The notes under the pieces were generated by a model. That model saw only the letters and a list, made by a program, of their open reading frames with translations. It made no database searches and was not told the origin of the DNA. From NCBI GenBank assembly GCA_934644855.1, contig CAKUDJ010000079.1, forward strand, positions 1 to 5,169: a stretch of DNA of 5,169 nucleotides, read 5' to 3'. This DNA comes from an uncultured Elusimicrobiales bacterium (GTDB lineage Bacteria; Elusimicrobiota; Elusimicrobia; Elusimicrobiales; Elusimicrobiaceae). Positions 1 to 5,169 of the stretch are shown here, in pieces. Position numbers and translations under genes: made by a program. Positions within the stretch are counted from its first letter, which is position 1. Every line of letters begins with the position of its first letter.

Positions 1-1
1 A

Positions 2-487
2 ATTTGGCTCTTGCGGGAGTGGAACTCCCCGGTTATTTTAGTGCGCACGAAAGCCGGGCAGACTTTGTTGTTCGGTGCCGCCATAGACGGCGAAAAACTG
101 GCCCGCGCCGTATTAAAAAGCGGTGTGCGCCGGATAGACGGCGTGTTTTTAAGCACCGCTTCCGCGCGGGAACAAAAAGGGCTGGAAGAACTGCAAGCGC
201 TGTTGCCTGTCGGGCAAGTGTTCCGGCCGTTTGCCGGGCACAACTGGCCCGGGGAAACGGCGGACTTCGGCCCAACACGGGTGACGGCACAATGGGGCCT
301 GCACGCACGCAAAGACGGCGGCACCTGGCGCACGCGGGGTTATGCGGGCACGGGGAAAGAGTCGCTTTCCTATCAAATAGAATATGCCGGGGCAAAAGTG
401 CAAACTGGCTCGGGCAATTATTGGGTGCAAACGCCGTCCGGCGCGGTGCGCAGTACACAAAATAAAACCGTTTTTGTGCGGATTTAA
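2..487 (+). CDS. ComEC/Rec2-like protein, C-terminal part (5' end outside window)
   Basis: The frame is open from the window edge, so the 161 visible residues are only the C-terminus; a TTG at 11 is not a convincing start. The pattern 'VILVRTKAGQTLLFG' followed by 'RIDGVFLSTASAREQKGLEEL' fits the C-terminal metallo-beta-lactamase-like domain of ComEC/Rec2, the inner-membrane channel for DNA uptake. In that family the first strands read roughly 'ilvrtp.G.tiLIDgG' and are followed by 'LTHpDaDHigGl'. Here each metal-ligand position of the second motif is replaced (T, S, R and E instead of H, D, D and H), so nuclease or metal activity seems unlikely. The domain is also shorter than usual. No membrane segments fall in the visible part. 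It could instead be another beta-lactamase-fold protein, since the assignment rests on pattern resemblance alone. It lies in tandem with guaD (27 bp gap), with no functional link evident. Confidence 0.5.
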   Translation: MWLLREWNSPVILVRTKAGQTLLFGAAIDGEKLARAVLKSGVRRIDGVFLSTASAREQKGLEELQALLPVGQVFRPFAGHNWPGETADFGPTRVTAQWGLHARKDGGTWRTRGYAGTGKESLSYQIEYAGAKVQTGSGNYWVQTPSGAVRSTQNKTVFVRI

Positions 488-489
488 GC

Positions 490-495
490 TATAAT
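490..495 (+). promoter_or_regulatory. Candidate -10 box for guaD
   Basis: A perfect TATAAT begins three bases after the upstream stop codon and is preceded by GC. No good -35 hexamer is visible 16-18 bp upstream; the bases around 467-473 are a poor match. If the box is used, transcription would start near 502, giving a leader of only about 13 nt. guaD could then be expressed independently of the upstream gene. A chance match in AT-rich spacer is possible. Confidence 0.45.
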
Positions 496-501
496 AAAGA
501 C

Positions 502-507
502 AGAGGA
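502..507 (+). promoter_or_regulatory. Ribosome binding site of guaD
   Basis: AGAGGA lies 7 nt before the ATG at 515. This is a well-placed Shine-Dalgarno sequence that fixes this ATG as the start. Confidence 0.75.
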
Positions 508-514
508 CTTTTTT

Positions 515-1003
515 ATGAACGAACACGAACTACAAGAACATAAACGCTTTTTGAAACGCGCCGTAGAATTAGCCGCCGAAAATATGCAAACCGGAAAAGG
601 CGGCCCGTTTGGTGCCGTCATTGTAAAAGACGGCAAAATTTTGGCGGAAGGGTTTAACCAAGTGACCTCCGCCAACGACCCTACCCGCCATGCGGAAGTG
701 GATGCTATCCGCAAAGCGTGCCAAAAATTAAACGCGTTTGAATTAAAAGATTGCGTGATTTATTCTTCTTGCGAACCGTGCCCGATGTGTTTGGGTGCTA
801 TTTATTGGGCGCGCCCCAAAGCGTTGTACTTTGCGGCGGACCGTTTTTGCGCGGCCAAACACGGCTTTGACGATAAATTTATTTATGACGAAATCACCCA
901 GCCGGCCGATAAACGCTCTATTCCCACCGTGCGCATTGTGCTAGACGGCGCGGAAGAACCGTTTGAAATTTGGAGCAGCCGCACGGATAAAATAGAATAC
1001 TAA
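515..1003 (+). CDS. guaD: Guanine deaminase, cytidine-deaminase fold (GuaD)
   Basis: Hydrolytic deamination of guanine to xanthine and ammonia, a cytoplasmic purine salvage and nitrogen-release step. The 162-residue protein is close in length and sequence to the Bacillus subtilis enzyme (156 residues). The 'GGPFGAVIVKDGK' strand (29-41) leads to the catalytic H59-A60-E61, in which H59 binds zinc and E61 shuttles protons. The second zinc motif PCPMC (88-92) supplies C89 and C92. N48, the GFDD segment (117-120) and the terminal Tyr162 match the substrate-pocket positions of B. subtilis GuaD, where the C-terminal tail is swapped between subunits of a dimer. The GFDD segment and the terminal '-EY' favour GuaD over the related tRNA adenosine deaminase TadA. 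The start is set by AGAGGA 7 nt upstream. It probably has its own promoter and ends at a hairpin shared with nagZ. Nothing appears broken. Confidence 0.92.
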   Translation: MNEHELQEHKRFLKRAVELAAENMQTGKGGPFGAVIVKDGKILAEGFNQVTSANDPTRHAEVDAIRKACQKLNAFELKDCVIYSSCEPCPMCLGAIYWARPKALYFAADRFCAAKHGFDDKFIYDEITQPADKRSIPTVRIVLDGAEEPFEIWSSRTDKIEY

Positions 1004-1023
1004 AAATTTTATTTTATATGGTA

Positions 1024-1050
1024 AAAGACCCGCTTTTCCGGCGGGTCTTT
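1024..1050. terminator. Bidirectional intrinsic terminator between guaD and nagZ
   Basis: AAAGACCCGC (1024-1033) pairs perfectly with GCGGGTCTTT (1041-1050), giving a 10-bp GC-cored stem with a 7-nt loop. The A/T ends of the stem give each strand a short U run: CTTTGCATTTT on plus and CTTTTACC on minus. It starts 20 bp after the guaD stop and 5 bp after the nagZ stop, so it is placed to end both convergent transcripts. The U tracts are short, so efficiency may be moderate. Confidence 0.85.
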
Positions 1051-1055
1051 GCATT

Positions 1056-2468
1056 TTATAAACAAATCGGCATTTTGCCTTGTGCCGCATGGTGCCCCAG
1101 TAAAAGGGCGGCGGCCTCTTGCTGGAACGCGGGGAGCGGACAAAACGCCTGCAAAACGGCATTGACGGACCCTTTTAGGGGAAGGGCTGCAAAGGGGCTC
1201 CCCAAACAAACAAGCGCGCTTTGGCGGGCCTGTCTGACGGCTTGTAAGGCGCGGTTTTCGTCTTGCGGTGTTAAGCGGATACGCCCCTTGAAAGATTTGT
1301 AATTCGCCAGGGAAATTATCAGCACTTTATCGGCGGGGCCGTCTGTTAGTTGTATGCCGGATTGGGTTAGCTTTTCCCGCAAAACGGCCCACCCGGCTTG
1401 CTCGTCATCCCCCAGGACTACCGCGCGCACCCGCTCCTCTGCCCGCAACCTAAAAGCGCCGTCCAACACGCAGGCGGCGCGTGCCGTTCGCCGGTTGAAG
1501 TCTTCCAATTCCGCGTGCGTGGGGGGAACAACGGGCGTTGCTTGGTTGCTCCGGGCACAGAGTGCGTCCAGTTGGGCGTGGGCCGCGCGGAGCAAAGCGG
1601 GCGCAGGAAAATTTGCGTGCAAAAAACGGCTGACTTTGTGCGGGTCGTTCATGGCCAGCAGAATGTGCGCCCCGGCGTTTAAGGCTTCGCGGGCGGCATG
1701 GCATTCGTCCCCAATGGCGCGCATAAGCAGCGCGTCCGTCAGCACGCACCCCTTCCAACCCAGTTTTTGTTTTAACAACCCGGTAGTAATGGCGGCAGAT
1801 AAAGAGGCCGGCTCCCGCGCATCTAACGCAGGCACTTTCAAATGCCCGGTCATTACGCCGTCTGCTAGCGGCAGTAAAGCGGCAAAGGGTTTTAATTCCG
1901 CTTGGAACAGTTCTTCCGGCGTGCGGCTTAAAACAGGCAAAGCCAAATGGGAATCCACCCGGGTTTGCCCATGCCCCGGAAAATGCTTCAGGCAGTTGAG
2001 TGCGCCGCCCTTTGTAAGCCCTTTCATCATCTCCCCCGCCAAACGGATAACCGCTTGCGGATGGGCGGAAAAGGCGCGCGTGTTTACAATGGGGTTGTCC
2101 GGCGTGTCGGCCAGGTCCGCCACCGGGGCAAACACCCAATCCACCCCCAACGCGCGGGCGGCGCGTGCCGTTAAAAAACCTTTTTCAAAAGCAAGTTCTT
2201 GGCTGTCGACCGCGCCCAGGGCCATATTGGGGGCCAGGCGGACGGAGTCTTTCACCCACCGCCCCAGGCCGTCTTCGTAATCGGCACAGATTAAGATTTT
2301 TCCCCAGGGGGAAGCCTTACGCACGCGGGCGCAAAATTCTTTTATTTGCGCGCCGGTTCCGCCGTATAAACAAAAGCCGCCCACCCCCGCGCAGGCTAAT
2401 TCTTCGCCTTGTTGCCAGGTGTTTTTATCAAACCAAAATCCGGGGAAAATCAAACGGTTTATTTGCAT
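1056..2468 (-). CDS. nagZ: Beta-N-acetylglucosaminidase NagZ, glycoside hydrolase family 3, two-domain form
   Basis: Predicted to release GlcNAc from GlcNAc-anhydroMurNAc, with or without peptide, during cell-wall recycling. The 470-residue protein has a GH3 barrel domain (about 1-335) and a GH3 C-terminal domain (about 345-470, ending '...GKMPI'). KHFPGHG (161-167) is followed by D172-S173-H174, the Asp-His acid/base dyad specific to NagZ-type GH3 enzymes. D245 in 'VLTDALLM' is the expected nucleophile, and R131 in 'NTRAF' fits the sugar-binding Arg. E. coli NagZ has only the barrel (341 residues), so this is the longer type, although compact. No signal peptide is visible, which suggests a cytoplasmic location. 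The ATG overlaps the end of anmK by 10 bp. An in-frame TAA four codons upstream (2478-2480) rules out a longer form. No good Shine-Dalgarno is present, so coupled translation is likely. Some GH3 enzymes with this dyad act as phosphorylases, which cannot be excluded. Confidence 0.92.
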   Translation of the reverse strand: MQINRLIFPGFWFDKNTWQQGEELACAGVGGFCLYGGTGAQIKEFCARVRKASPWGKILICADYEDGLGRWVKDSVRLAPNMALGAVDSQELAFEKGFLTARAARALGVDWVFAPVADLADTPDNPIVNTRAFSAHPQAVIRLAGEMMKGLTKGGALNCLKHFPGHGQTRVDSHLALPVLSRTPEELFQAELKPFAALLPLADGVMTGHLKVPALDAREPASLSAAITTGLLKQKLGWKGCVLTDALLMRAIGDECHAAREALNAGAHILLAMNDPHKVSRFLHANFPAPALLRAAHAQLDALCARSNQATPVVPPTHAELEDFNRRTARAACVLDGAFRLRAEERVRAVVLGDDEQAGWAVLREKLTQSGIQLTDGPADKVLIISLANYKSFKGRIRLTPQDENRALQAVRQARQSALVCLGSPFAALPLKGSVNAVLQAFCPLPAFQQEAAALLLGHHAAQGKMPICL

Positions 2469-3550
2469 AATGTAATTTTACCCAGTACGGCATTTTTCCG
2501 GGCCCCGGTGGCGCGGGCACAATGGTTTATTTTCCCGTGCAGGGCATAGTGGGCCATAACCGCAAACGCGGCGCTTTCTTTGGCAAGCGGGTGGAGGCCC
2601 ATTTCTTGCGTGGTGTGTATTTGTGCGTGCGGGTTTAAGGTTTGCAAGTTATCCAGTAGCGTTTGGTTGAACGCCCCGCCGCCCGATACCCAAATTTGGG
2701 TGCGGCACGCGGGCGGCAAAAAGTCTAGCGCGCGCGTAATGGCGGCCGCCGTAAACAGGTTGAGAGTGGCTAACGTGTGGTTGACGGTGGCGGGAGAAAG
2801 CGTGAAATATTTTTGCAGGAAAGCGGCCCCAAAAGTGTTTTTGTCTAAACTTTTAGGCGGCTTTTGCGCAAAATACGGCAGGTTTAATAATTGCCGCACA
2901 AGCGCTTTATCCGCCCGGCCTTTGCGGGCCAACGCACCGTTTTTATCAAACGGACGGTGCAAAACCTGCTGGCAGGCCAGGTCCATAAGCGTATTGCCGG
3001 GGCCGGAGTCAAACCCGGCGGGGCAAATGCCGCGCCCCACGGCCGTCACGTTAGAAATCCCGCCAATATTTACCAAGGTGCGCGGGGCCTTTTTGCCCCA
3101 TAAAAAAGTATCAAAAAACGGAATAAGCGGCGCGCCTTCTCCGCCCAGGGCCATATCTTTGGGGCGGAAATCACTTACTACGGGTATGCCTGTTTCACAC
3201 GCTAAAAAGGACGGCTCTCCGATTTGCAACGTGTTGGGCGTTTTGTCTTTGGGGCCGTGATAAACGGTTTGCCCGTGGGAGCCGATAACGCCGATTTGCC
3301 CGGCGGGCAAGCGGTATTTTTTTAAGAAAAGTTTTACTTTTTGCGCGTATAATTTGCCTAGGGCAAAATGGAGTTGGCTTAACGCTGCGGCGGGTAATTG
3401 GTAGGCGTTTAACAGTTGTTTTTGCAGCGCGGGCGGATACGCATAGTTTTGGAAAGCCACCACTTCAAACGGGCGCACGCGCACGGCGCAAACGGTTAAG
3501 CCGTCCGCGCTGGTGCCGCTCATAAGCCCCAGGGCCAGTTTAGTTTTCAT
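2459..3550 (-). CDS. anmK: Anhydro-N-acetylmuramic acid kinase (AnmK)
   Basis: Opens the 1,6-anhydro ring of anhydroMurNAc and phosphorylates it with ATP, giving MurNAc-6-phosphate for MurQ. At 363 residues it has the usual family length and is complete. The N-terminal phosphate loop GLMSGTSADG (8-17) is followed by GSHGQTVYH (90-98), TLQIGEPS (107-114), SDFRPKDMALGGEGAPL (126-142), LVNIGGISNVT (159-169), GFDSGPGN (179-186) and VSGGGAFN (288-295). D181 in GFDSGPGN is the expected catalytic base, equivalent to Asp182 of the E. coli type. The ending 'ATGARKNAVLGKI' fits the family's usual 'VTGA...vLG' tail. The 'GTSxDGxD' motif has Thr at its last position (T19), a mild departure. The ATG overlaps the murQ stop by 11 bp and has AGAGG 6 nt upstream. 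It lies between murQ and nagZ, whose products act just after and just before it. Confidence 0.95.
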   Translation of the reverse strand: MKTKLALGLMSGTSADGLTVCAVRVRPFEVVAFQNYAYPPALQKQLLNAYQLPAAALSQLHFALGKLYAQKVKLFLKKYRLPAGQIGVIGSHGQTVYHGPKDKTPNTLQIGEPSFLACETGIPVVSDFRPKDMALGGEGAPLIPFFDTFLWGKKAPRTLVNIGGISNVTAVGRGICPAGFDSGPGNTLMDLACQQVLHRPFDKNGALARKGRADKALVRQLLNLPYFAQKPPKSLDKNTFGAAFLQKYFTLSPATVNHTLATLNLFTAAAITRALDFLPPACRTQIWVSGGGAFNQTLLDNLQTLNPHAQIHTTQEMGLHPLAKESAAFAVMAHYALHGKINHCARATGARKNAVLGKITLCK

Positions 3551-4436
3551 CCAACGCCTCTGCCAAAAAGCCGTTTGCTTTTTTTAACAGCCGAGCCGCA
3601 CGCGGGCGGTCCAGTTGTTTTTTAAGCATCACGATAGCCACTTTGACCTGATTGCCGCTTTGGGCCAAATACTGCCCGGCGGTTTGCGGGTCTGCCCCGG
3701 CAATTTGGGCAATCAGCCGCGTGGCGCGCGCCACCAATTTTTTGTTGGTGGGTTTTACGTCTACCATTAAATTGCCGTACATTTTGCCGCACAGGGCCAT
3801 GGCCCCGGTGGAAATAATGTTGAGAGCCATTTTGGTTGCCGTGCCCGCTTTCATACGGGTGGAGCCGCACAGCGCTTCCGGCCCGGTAGGTAAAAACAGG
3901 GCAATATCCGCATGGGAAAAATCCGCCTGTTCATTACAGGTAATGAGCGCGGTTTTTGCGCCTAATTGCCGGGCGGCCTCTAGTCCGCCCAGTACATAAG
4001 GCGTAATGCCGCTGGCCGTCAGGCCGATAACAAAATCTTGCGCGTGTGCTTTTTGGCGGATGTCTTGCGCGCCTAACGCGGTGTTGTCTTCCGCTCCCTC
4101 TTTGGCGCGGAACATGGCATTTTTACCGCCTGCAATCAGGCCGATAATTTGCGTGGGTTTGACCCCAAATGTGGGCACACATTCCGCCGCTTCCAACACG
4201 CCCAAACGGCCGCTGGTGCCCGCCCCCATAAAAATTATTTTATGCCCGCCCATAAAGGCTTGTGCCGCGGCGCGGATAGCCTGCGCAAGCGGTTTAGCCG
4301 CCTTTTTTACGGCGCGGGCGGCGTTGAAATCTTCCGCATTTATTTTGCGGGCAATTTGCAACGCGGATAAACGGTCCAAACCGCGCGTGTGCGGGTTGGG
4401 TTGCTCGGTGGCAATCGCGTAGCGGTCTTTTGGCAT
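3540..4436 (-). CDS. murQ: N-acetylmuramic acid 6-phosphate etherase (MurQ)
   Basis: Cleaves the lactyl ether of MurNAc-6-phosphate to yield GlcNAc-6-phosphate and D-lactate, in the cytoplasm. At 298 residues it matches the family length. It belongs to the SIS (sugar isomerase) fold. The start 'TEQPNPHTRGLD' (10-21) is typical. GAGTSGRLGVLEAAEC (71-86) is the phosphate-binding SIS loop, followed by LIAGG (100-104) and GAEDN (114-118). E85 and E116 are spaced 31 residues apart like the catalytic Glu83 and Glu114 of E. coli MurQ. TGPEALCGSTRMKAGTATK (184-202) and YGNLMVDV (220-227) are family signatures. The usual 'ASGRTPY' reads ASGITPY (141-147), with Ile144 for Arg. The ATG begins 1 bp after the stop of the transporter gene, and the 3' end overlaps anmK by 11 bp. 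No regulatory gene such as murR is in view. Confidence 0.95.
   Translation of the reverse strand: MPKDRYAIATEQPNPHTRGLDRLSALQIARKINAEDFNAARAVKKAAKPLAQAIRAAAQAFMGGHKIIFMGAGTSGRLGVLEAAECVPTFGVKPTQIIGLIAGGKNAMFRAKEGAEDNTALGAQDIRQKAHAQDFVIGLTASGITPYVLGGLEAARQLGAKTALITCNEQADFSHADIALFLPTGPEALCGSTRMKAGTATKMALNIISTGAMALCGKMYGNLMVDVKPTNKKLVARATRLIAQIAGADPQTAGQYLAQSGNQVKVAIVMLKKQLDRPRAARLLKKANGFLAEALDEN
3557..3561 (-). promoter_or_regulatory. Ribosome binding site of anmK
   Basis: On the minus strand AGAGG lies inside the 3' end of murQ, 6 nt before the anmK ATG. It supports this start and indicates independent ribosome loading as well as coupling. Confidence 0.65.
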
Positions 4437-4437
4437 A

Positions 4438-5169
4438 TCAGTTTCCGTCCTCCAGGCGCATGGTGTGGGCGCGGAAGGCTTTTTCGGTTTCTTCCAGCGT
4501 TTGTATTTTTCCCGTCAGCGGGATAACGGCCAGGGTCACTAAACTAATGATACTGGCTACCATAAAAAAGGGTTCATACCCAAGCCGCATTTGCAAATGT
4601 CCGGAAAGCATAGACGGAACCATCATCCCGAGCGCCATAATGCCGGTGGATATGGCATAGTGCGACGTTTTATACTTCCCTTGCGAAACATACATAATAA
4701 ACACGCTAAAAGCCATCATGGCCAGGCCGTTGCCAAAATGTTCCAGCGTAATTAATGCGGCCACCACGCTCAGGCCGGGTTTGGCCCACGCCATATACGC
4801 ATAAAAGAAGTTCGGCAAAATCAGAATGACCGCAAACGGCCAAATACATTTTTTGAACCCGTAGCGGCCGAGCAGCCACCCGCCCAGTAAATTCCCCACC
4901 ACCACGGCCCCCAAACCTAGCGTGCCTTTAATCAGGCCGTAGCTTTGCATACTCATCCCCAAAGCGCCCTCTGCCGCCGGTTTTAATAAGAATAACGGCA
5001 CCATTTTTTCTAAAAGCGCATCCCCCAGGCGGTAGAGTAAAATAAATAGCAAAATATACAAAATATTTTTTTGCGTAAAGTAGGAGCCGAACGCCTGCCC
5101 CCAAGCCGGGCCGCCTGCCGCGTGGGCGGGTTTATCTCCGGCCGGGCGCGGCAAAAAGCGGTAGTGGTA
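4438..5169 (-). CDS. AmpG-like MFS muropeptide transporter, C-terminal half (5' end outside window)
   Basis: The frame is open to the window edge. The 243 visible residues are roughly the second half of an MFS protein, and the TTG at 5154 lies mid-gene and is not a start. A polar, Pro/Ala/Gly-rich stretch (about 1-25), probably the central loop between helices 6 and 7, precedes six hydrophobic segments at about 36-57, 77-100, 108-127, 133-161, 168-191 and 198-218. 'LLYRLGDALLEKMVPLFL', the 'GLIKGTLGLGAVVVGNLLGG' helix, 'LEHFGNGLAMMAF' and 'YKTSHYA' follow the C-terminal half of AmpG and related transporters. AmpG is an inner-membrane permease that imports GlcNAc-anhydroMurNAc and its peptides. 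The AmpG-type 'TQ(F/Y)A' reads TSHYA here. The tail after the last helix is short and charged. Its place at the head of a murQ-anmK-nagZ run supports import of anhydromuropeptides or anhydroMurNAc. Substrate is inferred from context. Confidence 0.8.
   Translation of the reverse strand, partial: YHYRFLPRPAGDKPAHAAGGPAWGQAFGSYFTQKNILYILLFILLYRLGDALLEKMVPLFLLKPAAEGALGMSMQSYGLIKGTLGLGAVVVGNLLGGWLLGRYGFKKCIWPFAVILILPNFFYAYMAWAKPGLSVVAALITLEHFGNGLAMMAFSVFIMYVSQGKYKTSHYAISTGIMALGMMVPSMLSGHLQMRLGYEPFFMVASIISLVTLAVIPLTGKIQTLEETEKAFRAHTMRLEDGN
4449..4453 (-). promoter_or_regulatory. Possible ribosome binding site of murQ
   Basis: GGAGG on the minus strand lies in the last codons of the transporter gene, 12 nt before the murQ ATG. 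This is longer than the optimal spacing, so coupling through the TGATATG junction probably contributes. Confidence 0.4.

Larger units (their letters stand above)
1056..5169 (-). other. Anhydromuropeptide recycling operon (transporter-murQ-anmK-nagZ)
   Basis: Four genes on one strand are joined by a 1-bp gap, an 11-bp overlap and a 10-bp overlap, with no internal terminator seen. The functions form one route: import, GlcNAc removal, anhydro-sugar phosphorylation and ether cleavage. Gene order after the transporter is the reverse of reaction order. The promoter and any regulator lie beyond the right edge; the hairpin at 1024-1050 closes the unit. Confidence 0.85.

Noticed and set aside
4..465. 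Alternative plus-strand frame of 153 codons over the ComEC-like gene
   Set aside because: The product is extremely Arg-rich and unstructured in look; the frame ending at 487 gives the protein-like pattern.
515..1003. tRNA adenosine deaminase TadA as an alternative to guaD
   Set aside because: The HAE and PCxMC motifs are shared, but the GFDD segment, N48 context and C-terminal '-EY' match the guanine deaminase branch.
1473..2172. 16-bp direct repeat GGCGGCGCGTGCCGTT at 1473-1488 and 2157-2172
   Set aside because: Both copies encode the same Thr-Ala-Arg-Ala-Ala run within nagZ; best explained by codon preference, not a mobile or recombination site.
1354..2280. Long plus-strand open frame of 308 codons opposite nagZ
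   Set aside because: It is antisense to a well-supported gene, its product is a Ser/Ala/Arg/Lys-rich string with no recognisable motif, and it reflects codon bias of nagZ.
2580..3260. Plus-strand open frame of 226 codons opposite anmK
   Set aside because: Shadow of anmK, whose conserved motifs run through the whole region on the other strand.
4006..4422. Plus-strand open frame of 138 codons opposite murQ
   Set aside because: Shadow of murQ; no ribosome binding site or family pattern seen.

Overview
The window suggests a Gram-negative bacterium of moderate GC content. It carries four consecutive minus-strand genes for anhydromuropeptide import and breakdown, a pathway tied to cells whose lytic transglycosylases make 1,6-anhydroMurNAc. 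Shine-Dalgarno sequences stand before guaD (AGAGGA) and anmK (AGAGG), and a TATAAT box precedes guaD. Both argue against Bacteroidota, which use other promoter motifs and rarely use Shine-Dalgarno sequences. Elusimicrobiota is a possible lineage from overall style only. That is a weak guess.

Left region, plus strand: the 3' end of an open reading frame (2-487) enters from outside the window. It resembles the C-terminal metallo-beta-lactamase-like domain of ComEC/Rec2 DNA-uptake proteins, but its metal-binding motif has decayed. Three bases after its stop lies a TATAAT box (490-495). This is followed by a ribosome binding site and guaD (515-1003), a guanine deaminase of the Bacillus GuaD type with all recognisable catalytic residues. 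A perfect 10-bp hairpin (1024-1050) sits between guaD and the convergent nagZ and probably terminates both transcripts.

Right region, minus strand, read right to left: an AmpG-like MFS transporter (5' part outside the window), murQ, anmK and nagZ. They are separated by 1 bp or overlap by 10-11 bp, so they form a tight, translationally coupled operon. The transporter would import GlcNAc-anhydroMurNAc muropeptides. NagZ would remove GlcNAc, AnmK would open and phosphorylate anhydroMurNAc to MurNAc-6-phosphate, and MurQ would split this into GlcNAc-6-phosphate and D-lactate. Together they give a near-complete route from cell-wall turnover products to central amino-sugar metabolism. AmpD, LdcA and a GlcNAc kinase are not in view.

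No RNA genes, mobile elements, CRISPR arrays or long gene-free stretches were seen. I found no previously undescribed system. The most unusual items are the decayed metal-binding motif of the ComEC-like domain, the compact two-domain cytoplasmic NagZ, and small departures from consensus in MurQ and AnmK.
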